This document shows positions 18,323-28,330 of a DNA stretch of 64,000 nucleotides, piece by piece. Position 1 is the first letter of the stretch. Each line of letters begins with the position of its first letter. The stretch lies in NCBI RefSeq assembly GCF_014199535.1, contig NZ_JACHNV010000003.1, positions 621,289-685,288 on the forward strand, written 5' to 3'. Made by a program: the position numbers and the translations under genes. The notes below the pieces were generated by a model. It saw only the letters and a list, made by a program, of their open reading frames with translations, ran no database searches and had not been told where the DNA came from. This DNA is from Hymenobacter latericoloratus. GTDB lineage: Bacteria; Bacteroidota; Bacteroidia; Cytophagales; Hymenobacteraceae.

Positions 18323-18787
18323 TTACCACTGATGCATGGGCATTTTTTTAAGAATATTATTTCTTTGTTCCTTGGACAGCGGTTCTAAGATTAAGTACAA
18401 TCCTTTTTTGTCAAGAATATAAACTTTACTCCCCCATAAAACTTTACCGCTTACATCCACTTGCATTGATGTTGATACATTTTTTTCGCGGTTAAAAACA
18501 ATCATAGACCTTATATTATCATAACTAAAACTGTCTATACTGCTCATCTTAGTGTCGTTCATCCATTTTTCAATATTCGATAATAATTTACTATTATCTA
18601 TCGTTTTGCTAACAGCACAAACATTTTTAATATTAGTACTATCAATATTGAACCTGGTAAATCCGCTTATAGGCATCACATAAAGATCAATGCTTGATGT
18701 ACTTTTCTTTATAAATAAATTTGATGTACAGGAAAATACAGCAAGAGTGAAATTGAATATTAATAAGCATTTAACTAAAATTTTCAT
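18323..18787 (-). CDS. AT-rich hypothetical lipoprotein
   Basis: I do not recognise the family. From the ATG at 18787 it is 154 aa, with a short basic start (MKILVKC), a hydrophobic stretch and a lipobox ending FSC (Cys near residue 19), so it is probably an exported lipoprotein. The C-terminus is helical and basic (LSKEQRNNILKKMP). Codons are strongly A/T-ending and the gene is roughly 70% AT, in sharp contrast to flanking genes. An upstream in-frame ATG (18862) would place a non-signal segment first and is less likely. It looks horizontally acquired. Confidence 0.65.
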   Translation of the reverse strand: MKILVKCLLIFNFTLAVFSCTSNLFIKKSTSSIDLYVMPISGFTRFNIDSTNIKNVCAVSKTIDNSKLLSNIEKWMNDTKMSSIDSFSYDNIRSMIVFNREKNVSTSMQVDVSGKVLWGSKVYILDKKGLYLILEPLSKEQRNNILKKMPMHQW

Positions 18788-19106
18788 ATCAGGGTTACTT
18801 GTGTAGTATTGCTTATTTAGTGGGCCAGTGAAAAAGGGCAAACTCCTCATCCGATAGGCCAAGAACTATTATCAGTTGCTCATGTACAGCCCCCATGTAT
18901 CCTATCCTTCCCGATAGCCGGGCCTGATTTAAGACACTGATCAATGCTGGAGCATCTCTAGGCGTAACCAACACCACTTCGCGGGCTGGTTGTATTTAGC
19001 TGGGAAGTAGCATCAATAGACAGTTGAGGATTGACATAAGAACAACCTGGGTAAGAACCACAATTTTCATAACAAGATATAGTGCCCGAAGAAAAACTAC
19101 CGAATC
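18788..19106. other. gene-free stretch
   Basis: No convincing coding region, RNA gene or repeat was seen here. The left end, nearest the AT-rich lipoprotein gene, is AT-rich; composition returns toward the genome norm to the right. Confidence 0.5.
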
Positions 19107-19805
19107 CTAAGCGCGCTTATAGGACAACTTGCTTAAATAGGCTGCTAGCTCAGCCTTGGCAGAAGCTGTTTGTTTCGGAACCAGCCAGCGGCGCAGAGCC
19201 CAGTGGGTAGGCAGATACACGACCACCAGCAGGGTCAAAAGCCAGCCTATCAGATAAAGGGGAGCCGGCAGCCAGGTTTGCGGATGCGCGTCGTCGAAGC
19301 CGAACACGTAGTTGATGTTGACAGGAATCTTAGGATCAGGCAGCACAGTCCCGGCCGGTGGCAGGAAGAAGTAAGCCACCAGGCACAAGCCCCAGGCCAG
19401 CAGCGTCCAGGCCGGTAGGGCACGGCGGTCATACCCCAGGCGCTTCACCAGAAACAGGATCAGGAAGGGCAGCCAGCCGTGAAAGAAGGAAAGCCCGCGC
19501 AGGAAGAAAGACCGGTTCGGGTCGAACATGTAGGCCGTCAGGCCCACCAGATGAAAGCCGAACAGCTCGCCCAGAAAGTCGGCGCACCACAGCACTTGGG
19601 GCAGCAGAATGCCCACGGCGGCCATGGAAGCCGGCAGGCGGCGCTCGGTCCATATGCTGAGCAAGCACAGCAGCAGCGCCACGTCGCAGAAGTACAGGAA
19701 ATTGGTGGGGCCGTAGTTCACCCAGTACACCGGCACCATTACGGCCAGGAAGGCGCTAAAACTCAGCTTTAGGCTTAGGGGCAAAGAGGCTTTTACAGTG
19801 CTCAT
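19107..19805 (-). CDS. multi-pass integral membrane protein
   Basis: The 232-aa protein has about six or seven hydrophobic helices and no signal peptide. The segment PVYWVNYGPTNFLYFCDVAL, a central FDPNRSFFLRGLSFFHGWLP and NINYVFGFDD suggest a conserved membrane family, but I cannot assign a function. The C-terminus is cytoplasmic-looking and basic. It is monocistronic. The ATG at 19805 is the first in the frame. Confidence 0.7.
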   Translation of the reverse strand: MSTVKASLPLSLKLSFSAFLAVMVPVYWVNYGPTNFLYFCDVALLLCLLSIWTERRLPASMAAVGILLPQVLWCADFLGELFGFHLVGLTAYMFDPNRSFFLRGLSFFHGWLPFLILFLVKRLGYDRRALPAWTLLAWGLCLVAYFFLPPAGTVLPDPKIPVNINYVFGFDDAHPQTWLPAPLYLIGWLLTLLVVVYLPTHWALRRWLVPKQTASAKAELAAYLSKLSYKRA

Positions 19806-20020
19806 ACTACAGAGAAAGAGTAGCAGGTTCCAGGCAGCGGCCGGGCTACCCTAGCCTTACCGCGAAAGAAACCTGGCACCAAGTAGCAGATAGCTTCTCC
19901 GAGTGCCGCACGAATAGAATGATAGATCAGACTTTTGACCGCACGCAAAACAAATCATTTAATAGCGCATAGCTCGCTTTAAGCATAATAATCAGACTTT
20001 TCAAAGGACTTGATATAAGA

Positions 20021-20059
20021 AAAAACAGGAGCCAAGCTGGTAGAATGGCTCCTGTTTTT
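20021..20059 (-). terminator. terminator of bshB1
   Basis: AAAAACAGGAGCCA (20021-20034) and TGGCTCCTGTTTTT (20046-20059) form a perfect 14-bp stem with T runs on both strands; it lies 10 bases past the bshB1 stop. Confidence 0.85.
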
Positions 20060-20069
20060 TCGCTGGTTT

Positions 20070-20789
20070 CTAAATCAGCTCCGTCACCTCCCGCACGCCT
20101 AGGGGCCGCTCCCGGGTGAAGCCCTCCCCGAACTCTACCCCAATCAGATGGCCGAACTCGCGGGCGCGGGCTTCCATGAAGTGGCTGAACACCGGCGTGG
20201 AAAGGTAGGTTGTGGGCTCGGTGCTGGTGGGGTCGTGGAACTGGGTGCGGTAGGCCTGAATGCTTTCCCACTTCTTGGGCCAGTGAGCCGAAATATCCAC
20301 CACGAAATCGGCCGGAATCTGGCGGTCCTGGATGTAGTGGAACACGAGGCGGGGGCGCCAGGGCTGCTGGGGCTGCCCGTCGTCGCCGAGGGTTTCAATC
20401 ATGCGCAAGCCCGAAAGAAAGCACGACTCCGACACCAGCTGGGAGCCGCGGCCGTGGTCGGGGTGCCGGTCGTGGATGGCATTGCAGAGCACGATGTCGG
20501 GCTGGTAGCGGCGCAGGGCCGCAATAACGGGCAGCTGGTGCTCCCGGTCGTTGCGGAAGAAACCGTCGGGCAACCCCAGGTTTTCGCGGGCGCTCAGGCC
20601 CAGAATGCGGCTGGCGGCCTCGGCTTCCTGGGCGCGGGTAGCGGGCGTACCGCGGGTGCCCAGCTCGCCCCGGGTCAGGTCTACAATACCAATTTTCTTA
20701 CCGGCGGCGGCGGCGGCCAGCAGCGTGCCGGAGCAGGACATTTCTACGTCGTCGGGGTGGGAGCCAATGGCCAGGATATCAAGTTTCAT
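20070..20789 (-). CDS. bshB1: bacillithiol biosynthesis deacetylase
   Basis: Deacetylates N-acetylglucosaminyl-malate, the second step of bacillithiol synthesis. The 239-aa protein begins MKLDILAIGSHPDDVEMSCS, with the PIG-L/LmbE zinc motif HPDD, then DLTRGELGTRG and the third zinc ligand region IHDRHPDHGRG. The ending GEGFTRERPLGVREVTEL is typical of BshB1. The frame extends 18 codons upstream, but the ATG at 20789 begins the conserved sequence. A TACTTTTG -7 element lies at 20880-20873. bshA and bshC are not in this window. Confidence 0.92.
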   Translation of the reverse strand: MKLDILAIGSHPDDVEMSCSGTLLAAAAAGKKIGIVDLTRGELGTRGTPATRAQEAEAASRILGLSARENLGLPDGFFRNDREHQLPVIAALRRYQPDIVLCNAIHDRHPDHGRGSQLVSESCFLSGLRMIETLGDDGQPQQPWRPRLVFHYIQDRQIPADFVVDISAHWPKKWESIQAYRTQFHDPTSTEPTTYLSTPVFSHFMEARAREFGHLIGVEFGEGFTRERPLGVREVTELI

Positions 20790-20872
20790 GCGGTCAGGAG
20801 AGAAATTGCAGAGGGGAGCGGCCAGGTTCCGGCGGCGGAGCATAGCTGCCAGGGCGCTGGCAGGGGCGGCAG

Positions 20873-20880
20873 CAAAAGTA
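20873..20880 (-). promoter_or_regulatory. -7 promoter element of bshB1
   Basis: TACTTTTG on the minus strand, about 84 bases before the bshB1 ATG. The -33 position has no clear TTG, so this is a partial match. Confidence 0.4.
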
Positions 20881-21038
20881 AGAGGTTACAGCTCTTTCAG
20901 GGGGTAGCAGGCGCCCAGACCCCAGGCAGCTGAAAACCCAAGAAGGCATCCGGAGGTTATTCAACCCGATTTCCAACCGGCGCGAAGCCATCCGTCGGTT
21001 CCCACCAGCGGCGCATGCGCGTCCCTACCCCCTCTCCC

Positions 21039-22064
<1,026 letters not shown>

Positions 22065-22068
22065 TGAT

Positions 22069-22100
22069 CAGTAGCGCGAAGCTCCCGCTTCGCGCTACTG
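22069..22100. repeat. 14-bp-arm perfect palindrome
   Basis: CAGTAGCGCGAAGC (22069-22082) and its exact reverse complement (22087-22100) flank a 4-base loop (TCCC), just after the aldo/keto reductase stop. It precedes a separate terminator hairpin and may be one of the small GTAGCG-type repeats, compare 1431-1480. Confidence 0.7.
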
Positions 22101-22104
22101 GCGC

Positions 22105-22145
22105 AAAAAAGCCCCGCTGAAGGTGGACCTCAGCAGGGCTTTTTG
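22105..22145. terminator. bidirectional terminator between aldo/keto reductase and M23 genes
   Basis: AAAAAAGCCCCGCTGA ... CAGCAGGGCTTTTTG forms a long stem with A and T runs on either side, so it can serve both convergent genes. Confidence 0.75.
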
Positions 22146-22167
22146 TTTCTATAACCCACCAGACAGC

Positions 22168-23304
22168 CTACTTAATGCGCAGGGTCCGGCCGGGACGTAG
22201 TACGCCCACGTTACCGTTCAGGCGCCGCAGCTGGGCCTGGGAAACCCCGTACTTATCCGCAATTTCCGACAGCGTATCGCCGCTCCGGATTTTGTGGGTT
22301 ATCACCCGCCGGGCCGCCGTGGGTTTGGCGCTGCCGCCGCTTCCACTGCCCGCTCCTGGCACACTCCCACCTCGGTATTTCAACGATTTGCTGTAGTAGG
22401 CAAACAGGGCCGAGGTAATCTGGAAGTTATCCTTGATGAGGCGGTAGTCGGGGAAGTCGTACATGCGCTCCGGGTCGATGGGGTTGCCCTCGTAGCGCAC
22501 CTCGAAGTGCAGGTGGGAGCCGCTGCTACGCCCCGTGCTGCCGCCCCAGCCAATGAGCTGCCCGGCCTTCACGAAGGTGCCCGGCGTCACCAGGGTCTTC
22601 TGCATGTGGCCGTAGAGCGTCTCAATGCCGTTGTAGTGGCGCACCATGGCGTAGTTGCCGTAGCCCGAGCCGTCCCACTTCACAATCCGTACCACCCCAT
22701 CAAAAGCCGCCTTTACCGAGTCGCCGGTTTCCAGGTCCAGGTCCACGCCGTAGTGCCAGCGGTACCCGCGGAAGCCAAAGTCGGAGGTAAGGGGCGTGCG
22801 GCCGAGAGGCATCTTGGCGTAGCGCTGCTTTTCCGGCTCCGTGAGCTTGAGGTTGAGCGTGTCCTTGATGCGGCGCCCATCTACCCGGTAGGGGTTGATA
22901 TTGTGCGTGTCCCAGATGGCGTAGTAGCCAGCCACCTGAATCCAGCTGGAGTCAATTTGCACTTCCTCTTTTACCTCCACAATGTGCTGCTCGCCTTCGT
23001 TGAGCGTGGAAGTATCCTCGCTGACAATGGACAGCTTTTTGGCCGGGTTGAAGAAGATGGATTTGGCCGCGTCGGAACCCTCGTCGGGCAACTCCTCCGT
23101 TTCAATGAGGATAGTCGTATCGGGCCGCACGTAGCGGATAGTGGGGGATTTGATGCGGAAGAAGTCTTTCCGCTTGCCCGCCGAGCCGGCTTTCGCCTTG
23201 GGCTCGGGTACTTTGCGCCGCTGGGCCTGCAGCTGGCCGGGCAAGCCAAGAAACAGCCCGATCAGTAGCAGCGGCAGCAGCCAATGTTTTACAAAATGCA
23301 GCAA
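22168..23304 (-). CDS. M23 family endopeptidase with C-terminal LysM
   Basis: An exported cell-wall hydrolase or divisome activator. From the TTG at 23304 it is 378 aa with a signal peptide ending LPGQLQAQ. The M23 (LytM) domain has the zinc ligands intact: LTSDFGFRGYRWHYGVDLDL, GYGNYAMVRHYNG and SGSHLHFEVR. A Gly/Ser linker is followed by a LysM repeat (HKIRSGDTLSEIADKYGVSQ). The upstream ATG at 23409 would require translating through repeat DNA and would bury the signal peptide, so TTG is favoured. It likely cleaves peptidoglycan cross-links. Confidence 0.88.
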   Translation of the reverse strand: MLHFVKHWLLPLLLIGLFLGLPGQLQAQRRKVPEPKAKAGSAGKRKDFFRIKSPTIRYVRPDTTILIETEELPDEGSDAAKSIFFNPAKKLSIVSEDTSTLNEGEQHIVEVKEEVQIDSSWIQVAGYYAIWDTHNINPYRVDGRRIKDTLNLKLTEPEKQRYAKMPLGRTPLTSDFGFRGYRWHYGVDLDLETGDSVKAAFDGVVRIVKWDGSGYGNYAMVRHYNGIETLYGHMQKTLVTPGTFVKAGQLIGWGGSTGRSSGSHLHFEVRYEGNPIDPERMYDFPDYRLIKDNFQITSALFAYYSKSLKYRGGSVPGAGSGSGGSAKPTAARRVITHKIRSGDTLSEIADKYGVSQAQLRRLNGNVGVLRPGRTLRIK

Positions 23305-23311
23305 GAGAAAA

Positions 23312-23430
23312 TTAGTGAAGTGGTGAGGTAGTGAGATGGGGAGTAGTGAAATGGCAGGTTTCCGGCCCGGTAGCGCCGTTGGCGTCGACAGAACGATGAA
23401 ACTCACCATTTCACTATATCACCACCTTAC
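23312..23430. repeat. tandem-unit inverted element between M23 gene and trxB
   Basis: The left part is a run of units related to GTGAAATG and GTGAGGTA (23314-23354); the right part (23402-23430) carries inverted units CACCATTTCACTATATCACC. The element ends exactly at the trxB stop codon (TAA at 23433-23431) and starts 8 bases from the M23 start. The design parallels the elements at 12700-12910 and 31447-31546 but with a different unit. Confidence 0.6.
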
Positions 23431-24378
23431 TTAGTGGTCGCCGAGGGCAGCGAGGTAGCGCTCGGCGTCCAGGGCGGCCATGCAGCCCGAGCCGGCGGCC
23501 GTCACGGCCTGACGGTAGGTAAAGTCCTGCACGTCGCCGCAGGCAAACACCCCGTCCACATTGGTTTTGGCCGTTCCCGGAATGGTTTTCAGGTAGCCCT
23601 GCTCGTCGTGGTGGAGGTAGGGCTGGAAGATTTTGGAGTTGGGCTCGTGCCCAATAGCCACGAAGAAGCCCTCAATGGCAATGTCGCGGGTGGTGCCGTC
23701 GAGCACGTTCTTGATGCGGGCGCCCTCCACGGCGTGCTCGCCCAGAATTTCATCGGTCACCGAGTTCCACAGCACTTCAATCTTGGGGTTGTCGAGCACG
23801 CGCTTCTGCATGATCTTGGAGGCGCGCATCTCCCCTTTCCGCACAATCATGTACACCTTGGAGCACAGGTTGGCCAGGTAGGTCGCCTCCTCGGCGGCCG
23901 TGTCGCCGGCGCCCACAATGGCTACCTCCTTGCCCCGGTAGAAAAACCCGTCGCACACGGCGCAGGCCGACACGCCCGAGCCGTTCAGGCGCTGCTCCGA
24001 GGGCAGCCCCAGCCACTTAGCCGACGCTCCCGTAGCAATAATGACCGTATCGGCGGTCAGTTCCAGCGTTTCGTCAATCGTGACGCGGTGCGGGTGGCCC
24101 GAGAAGTCCACCGCCGTGGCAATACCGTAGCGGATATCAGTGCCGAAGCGGGCCGCCTGCTTTTTCAAATCCTCCATCATCTCCGGACCCATGATGCCGT
24201 CGGGGTAGCCCGGGAAGTTCTCCACGTCGTTGGTGATGGTGAGCTGACCACCGGGCTGCAGCCCCTGGTACATCACGGGTTTCAGGCCCGCGCGAGAAGC
24301 ATAAATAGCTGCCGTATAGCCCGCTGGGCCGGAGCCAATAATCAAACACTTGAGGTGTTCGGAAGAGGTAGTAGACAT
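23431..24378 (-). CDS. trxB: thioredoxin-disulfide reductase
   Basis: Reduces thioredoxin with NADPH through FAD. The 315-aa protein (from ATG 24378) has the FAD-binding IIGSGPAGYTAAIYASRAGL, the redox pair CAVC in SACAVCDGFFYRG, the NADPH-binding IVGAGDTAAEEATYLA and the C-terminal GVFACGDVQDFTYRQ. The frame continues 44 codons upstream, but that region holds the promoter. A TACCTTTG element lies at 24443-24436, giving a leader of about 50 bases. Confidence 0.95.
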   Translation of the reverse strand: MSTTSSEHLKCLIIGSGPAGYTAAIYASRAGLKPVMYQGLQPGGQLTITNDVENFPGYPDGIMGPEMMEDLKKQAARFGTDIRYGIATAVDFSGHPHRVTIDETLELTADTVIIATGASAKWLGLPSEQRLNGSGVSACAVCDGFFYRGKEVAIVGAGDTAAEEATYLANLCSKVYMIVRKGEMRASKIMQKRVLDNPKIEVLWNSVTDEILGEHAVEGARIKNVLDGTTRDIAIEGFFVAIGHEPNSKIFQPYLHHDEQGYLKTIPGTAKTNVDGVFACGDVQDFTYRQAVTAAGSGCMAALDAERYLAALGDH

Positions 24379-24435
24379 ACTAAGAGGTAACGCAAGCATC
24401 AGCCTGCGCCGTGAAGGGTTAAGGGAATCAGGGGG

Positions 24436-24443
24436 CAAAGGTA
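24436..24443 (-). promoter_or_regulatory. -7 promoter element of trxB
   Basis: TACCTTTG on the minus strand; the -33 position reads TTTA at the right distance, a weak match. It argues against the long upstream start of trxB. Confidence 0.45.
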
Positions 24444-24496
24444 AGCAGGACTCCCTACCTGCGTAAAGCAGGCGGGGCCCCGACCTCTGCAGTACA

Positions 24497-24527
24497 ACAA
24501 AAAACCCCAACGCGAGGTCGGGGTTTT
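24497..24527 (-). terminator. terminator of rpoD
   Basis: On the minus strand AAAACCCC, 11 bases, GGGGTTTTTTGTT, about 20 bases past the rpoD stop. Confidence 0.7.
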
Positions 24528-24547
24528 GTGCTGTAGGGGTAAAAAGT

Positions 24548-25411
24548 TTACCCCAGGTAGGGCTTCAGGGCTTTGCTGCGCGAGGTATGACGCAGACGAC
24601 GGATGGCTTTTTCCTTGATCTGGCGTACCCGCTCGCGGGTCAGGTTGAACTTCTCCCCGATTTCTTCCAGGGTGAGCGAATGTTCTCCATTCAGGCCGAA
24701 ATAGAGGGTAATAACGTCGGCTTCGCGCTTGGTGAGCGTGCTCAGGGCACGCTGCACTTCCTTGCGGAGCGAGTCGTTCATCAGCCCCGTATCCGGCGAC
24801 TCCTCGTCCTCATTTTCGAGCACGTCGAGCAGACGGTTTTCTTCCCCCTGCACAAACGGAGCGTCTACGGACACGTGGCGGCCCGAGATTTTCAGGGTAT
24901 CTACTACCTCCGAGGTCGTCAGCTCTAGCACTTCGGCAATTTCTTCGGGCGAAGGCTCCCGCTCGAATTTCTGCTCCAGCTCGGAGAAAGACTTAGAGAT
25001 TTTATTGAGCGAGCCCACCCGGTTCAGGGGCAAGCGCACAATGCGCGACTGTTCGGCCAGGGCCTGCAGAATGGACTGGCGAATCCACCATACGGCGTAG
25101 GAAATGAATTTAAAGCCACGGGTTTCGTCGAAGCGCTTAGCGGCTTTGATCAGGCCGAGGTTGCCCTCGTTGATCAGGTCGCCCAACGACAAACCCTGGT
25201 TTTGGTATTGCTTAGCCACCGACACCACGAAGCGCAGGTTGGCTTTGGTCAGTTTTTCCAGCGCTTGCTGGTCACCTTCCTTGATGCGTTGCGCCAGCGT
25301 CACCTCCTCGTCGGGGGTCAGCAGATCCACCTTGCCAATCTCCTGGAGGTACTTATCCAGCGACTGGCTTTCGCGGTTGGTGATCTGCTTGCTGATTTTT
25401 AGCTGTCTCAT
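24548..25411 (-). CDS. rpoD: primary sigma factor RpoD, short Bacteroidota form
   Basis: The housekeeping sigma factor, which recognises TTG / TAnnTTTG promoters in this phylum. At 287 aa it lacks the long N-terminal region 1.1 of the E. coli protein. Regions seen: 1.2 ([19 protein letters not shown]), 2.1-2.4 ([20 protein letters not shown], the -10 recognition part [20 protein letters not shown]), 3 and 4 ([16 protein letters not shown] helix-turn-helix with [19 protein letters not shown]). It is monocistronic between trxB and pnp. Confidence 0.95.
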   Translation of the reverse strand: MRQLKISKQITNRESQSLDKYLQEIGKVDLLTPDEEVTLAQRIKEGDQQALEKLTKANLRFVVSVAKQYQNQGLSLGDLINEGNLGLIKAAKRFDETRGFKFISYAVWWIRQSILQALAEQSRIVRLPLNRVGSLNKISKSFSELEQKFEREPSPEEIAEVLELTTSEVVDTLKISGRHVSVDAPFVQGEENRLLDVLENEDEESPDTGLMNDSLRKEVQRALSTLTKREADVITLYFGLNGEHSLTLEEIGEKFNLTRERVRQIKEKAIRRLRHTSRSKALKPYLG

Positions 25412-25487
25412 TGCGGGCGCGTGAGAATTGAGTTAGGGATGCTTGTAAACGTCGTTGTCAAATCCGATGTACGGAAGATACCCCAAT

Positions 25488-25529
25488 GCGGGTACCGGCA
25501 TTAATTGTGTCCAACACGCCGGTACCCGC
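25488..25529 (-). terminator. hairpin after pnp
   Basis: GCGGGTACCGGC (25488-25499) and its perfect inverted copy (25518-25529) lie 20 bases past the pnp stop. There is no T run, so it may be an mRNA-end stabiliser rather than a terminator. Confidence 0.5.
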
Positions 25530-25549
25530 GAAAGTTCGGGGAGTTCTAG

Positions 25550-27709
25550 TTACGCGGCGCCGTTCGCGTCAGCAGCACGCTCCGGCTTGGGCAGAAGCAC
25601 CTTGCGCGAGAGGCGGTATTTGCCCGTTTTCTTGTCGATATCGAGCAGTTTCACGTCAATTTCCTGCCCTACTTCCAGTACGCCTTCCAGCGAAGCCAGA
25701 CGCTCGTGCGCTACCTCCGAAATGTGCAACAGGCCATCTTTGCCCGGCATGATTTCCACGAAAGCACCGTAGGGCTGGATCGAGCGAACCTTGCCTTTGT
25801 AGGTTTCGCCAACTTCCGGCACGGCGGCAATGGCGCGAATCCGGCCAATGGCAGCTTCCATGTCTTCTTGGTTGGAAGCGAAGATGCTTACGTGGCCTTT
25901 CTCGTCCTTCTCCTCGATGATAACCGTAGCGTTGGTATCCTTCTGGATCTGCTGAATCACCTTGCCACCCGGCCCGATTACCGCACCAATAAACTCTTTG
26001 TCGATGAGCATCTTGTGCGAGCGGGGCGTGTGAGGCTTCAGCTCAGCGGCGGGGGTAGCAATGGTCTTGGCCATTTCACCCAGGATGTGCAGACGGCCTT
26101 CGCGGGCCTGGTGCAGGGCCTTGGTCAGGATTTCGTTGCTCAGGCCCTGGATTTTGATGTCCATCTGGCAAGCCACAATGCCCTTCTCGGTGCCAGTCAC
26201 CTTAAAGTCCATGTCGCCGAGGTGGTCTTCGTCGCCCAAGATGTCCGACAGCACAGCGTACTCGCCGGTTTCCTTGTCCTGCACGAGGCCCATGGCAATG
26301 CCCGATACAGCGGCGCGCAGCTTAATGCCGGCGTCCATCAGGGCCATCGACGAAGCGCACACCGTCGCCATCGACGACGAGCCATTCGATTCCAGAATAT
26401 CCGATACTACCCGAATGGTATAGGGGTTTTCGTCCTCTGAGGGCAGCACTTTCTTGATGGAGCGCATGGCCAGGTTGCCGTGGCCCACCTCCCGGCGGCC
26501 GGGGCCGCGGTTAGGCTTCACTTCGCCGGTCGAGAAGGCCGGGAAGTTGTAGTGTAGCATGAACTTGTTGTAGCCCGACACCATGGCCGAGTCCACAATC
26601 TGCTCGTCGAGCTTGGTACCCAACGCTACTGAAGTCAGCGACTGGGTTTCGCCGCGGGTGAACAGGGCCGAGCCGTGGGCACCGGGCAGATAGTTTACCT
26701 CCGACCAGATGGGACGGATTTCCGTCAGCTGACGACCATCGAGGCGGGTGCGCTCCTTGATCATCATGTCGCGGATGGCTTTCTTCTCAGCCGAGCCGTA
26801 GTAGCGGCCAAACATCTTCATGTCCAGCTCGGGATTCTCGGCCTGCAGCTCTTCTACCAGCGCCTTCTTAATAGCGCCGAAGCCTTCCTTGCGGCCTGAC
26901 TTGCTGGTGTTGCCCGACTGGGCTACGGCGTAAGCCTTCTGGTAAACTGCCTCCGTGATGCGCTGCTTCAGCTCGTCGTTTTCTTCGTACTTGGGGTAGT
27001 CGCGCTTTACGTGCGACTTCTCCACGGCGGCGGCCAGCTCCAGCTGCACGCGCACCTGCTCTTTGATGGCTTCGTGGGCGAAGGCAATGGCTTCCACCAT
27101 TTCCTCTTCGCTCACTTCGTCCATCTCGCCTTCCACCATGGCCACCGAGTCGGCCGTGGCGCCCACGATGAGGTCGATGTCGGCGCGCTCAATGTCGGCG
27201 GTTTTGGGGTTGATCTGCAGCTTACCGTCGATGCGGGCTACCCGCACTTCAGAAATCGGGCCGGCAAACGGAATATCAGAAACCGACAGGGCAGCCGAGG
27301 CAGCCAGCGCGGCCAGCGCATCGGGCTGCACGTCTTTGTCGGCGGAAATCAGTGAAATCATTACCTGCACCTCGTAGTGATAGTCCTTCGGGAACATCGG
27401 GCGCAGAATACGGTCCACGAGGCGCGAGACGAGCACTTCGTAGTCGGAGAGGCGACCTTCGCGGCGCTGGAAAGAACCGGGGATTTTGCCGGCACCGCCG
27501 AATTTTTCCTGGTAATCTACCGACAGGGGCAGAAAGTCCACGTCGCCGCGGGCGCTGGGTTGCGACACCACCGTGGCCAGCAGCATAGCGTCGCCGAGGC
27601 GAACGACCACCGCGCCATCGGCGAACTTGGCCAGCTTACCGGTTTCGATGGAAATCTGCCGGCCATCGGGCAGGGTAATGTGTTTGGTAACCGCGTTGTA
27701 ATTGGGCAT
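25550..27709 (-). CDS. pnp: polyribonucleotide nucleotidyltransferase (PNPase)
   Basis: A 3'-5' phosphorolytic exoribonuclease. The 719-aa protein has two RNase PH domains (GGGVVRLGD-like start, then the catalytic second domain with [26 protein letters not shown] and [18 protein letters not shown] motif), a KH domain ([15 protein letters not shown]) near residue 580 and a C-terminal S1 domain ([20 protein letters not shown]). Length and order match the family. It lies downstream of rpsO, the same rpsO-pnp order as in many bacteria, but two hairpin terminators lie in the 201-base gap, so it is probably partly independent. Confidence 0.95.
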   Translation of the reverse strand: MPNYNAVTKHITLPDGRQISIETGKLAKFADGAVVVRLGDAMLLATVVSQPSARGDVDFLPLSVDYQEKFGGAGKIPGSFQRREGRLSDYEVLVSRLVDRILRPMFPKDYHYEVQVMISLISADKDVQPDALAALAASAALSVSDIPFAGPISEVRVARIDGKLQINPKTADIERADIDLIVGATADSVAMVEGEMDEVSEEEMVEAIAFAHEAIKEQVRVQLELAAAVEKSHVKRDYPKYEENDELKQRITEAVYQKAYAVAQSGNTSKSGRKEGFGAIKKALVEELQAENPELDMKMFGRYYGSAEKKAIRDMMIKERTRLDGRQLTEIRPIWSEVNYLPGAHGSALFTRGETQSLTSVALGTKLDEQIVDSAMVSGYNKFMLHYNFPAFSTGEVKPNRGPGRREVGHGNLAMRSIKKVLPSEDENPYTIRVVSDILESNGSSSMATVCASSMALMDAGIKLRAAVSGIAMGLVQDKETGEYAVLSDILGDEDHLGDMDFKVTGTEKGIVACQMDIKIQGLSNEILTKALHQAREGRLHILGEMAKTIATPAAELKPHTPRSHKMLIDKEFIGAVIGPGGKVIQQIQKDTNATVIIEEKDEKGHVSIFASNQEDMEAAIGRIRAIAAVPEVGETYKGKVRSIQPYGAFVEIMPGKDGLLHISEVAHERLASLEGVLEVGQEIDVKLLDIDKKTGKYRLSRKVLLPKPERAADANGAA

Positions 27710-27755
27710 CTTCTGGGGTTGCTTTTTTAGAAAGCGTGCAGCGGGCGAGCAGCCG

Positions 27756-27782
27756 TAAAAACGGGGCCGCCAGTGGCCCCGC
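27756..27782 (-). terminator. second terminator between rpsO and pnp
   Basis: CGGGGCC/GGCCCCG stem followed on the minus strand by TTTTT, 45 bases before pnp. Together with 27853-27898 it would cut read-through from rpsO. Confidence 0.6.
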
Positions 27783-27852
27783 TTTGCTCTGGGGAATGAT
27801 TCTTCGGGGGAGTAAACAACGAAACCGGCAGAATAATGCGGCCGGCTTCAGA

Positions 27853-27898
27853 CAAAAAAAGAGCAGGGAACCTCCCCCAGCGGAAAGGCTCCCTGCTC
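27853..27898 (-). terminator. terminator of rpsO
   Basis: GAGCAGGGA pairs with TCCCTGCTC around a long inner arm, followed by seven Ts on the minus strand, 13 bases past rpsO. Confidence 0.75.
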
Positions 27899-27910
27899 CG
27901 GAGCGTGGGC

Positions 27911-28186
27911 TTACTTACGAATACCCAGTTCCTTGATGATGGCGCGGTAGCGGTTGATGTCGCGGTGCTGGAGGTAGTCCAGCATCCGACGGCGCTTACC
28001 AACGAGCTTGAGCAGACCCAGACGGGTCGAGTAGTCCTTCTTGTTCACCTTCAGGTGCTCGGTCAGGTGAGAGATGCGGTGCGTGAACAGCGCAATCTGC
28101 GACTCGGCCGAACCGGTGTCGTTAGAGGACTTCTGCAGGCTGTTTTTTTCGAAAATAGCCTGTTTTGCTTCAGTAGTGAGTTGCAT
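27911..28186 (-). CDS. rpsO: ribosomal protein S15
   Basis: Small-subunit protein binding 16S rRNA helices 20-22. The 91-aa protein has the S15 core with [20 protein letters not shown], the [20 protein letters not shown] segment that contacts rRNA and [12 protein letters not shown] at the end. A hairpin (28232-28251) sits in its leader just after a TACCTTTG promoter element, in a suitable position for S15 autoregulation (inference). pnp follows. Confidence 0.95.
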   Translation of the reverse strand: MQLTTEAKQAIFEKNSLQKSSNDTGSAESQIALFTHRISHLTEHLKVNKKDYSTRLGLLKLVGKRRRMLDYLQHRDINRYRAIIKELGIRK

Positions 28187-28231
28187 CGGCAGATAGGTTT
28201 CCCCGTCTTGGATTAAAAAATGAAAAGAAAT

Positions 28232-28263
28232 TCACCCCGCACTTCGGGGTGGCCGCAAAGGTA
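28232..28263 (-). promoter_or_regulatory. rpsO -7 element and 5' leader hairpin
   Basis: TACCTTTG (28263-28256) is a good -7 element without a clear -33. The transcript would begin about 28249 and fold at once into ACCCC-GAAGTGC-GGGGT (28250-28232). This may protect the 5' end or bind S15. Confidence 0.45.
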
Positions 28264-28330
28264 ACGGTTTAATGCGAAACCCCCATTGAAATATTCCTTT
28301 CTTCCCAGCAACGCAGCACCTGCCTTCTCT

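Noticed and set aside
22294..24390. Plus-strand frames opposite the M23 and trxB genes
   Set aside because: Antisense shadows; both minus-strand genes are unambiguous.
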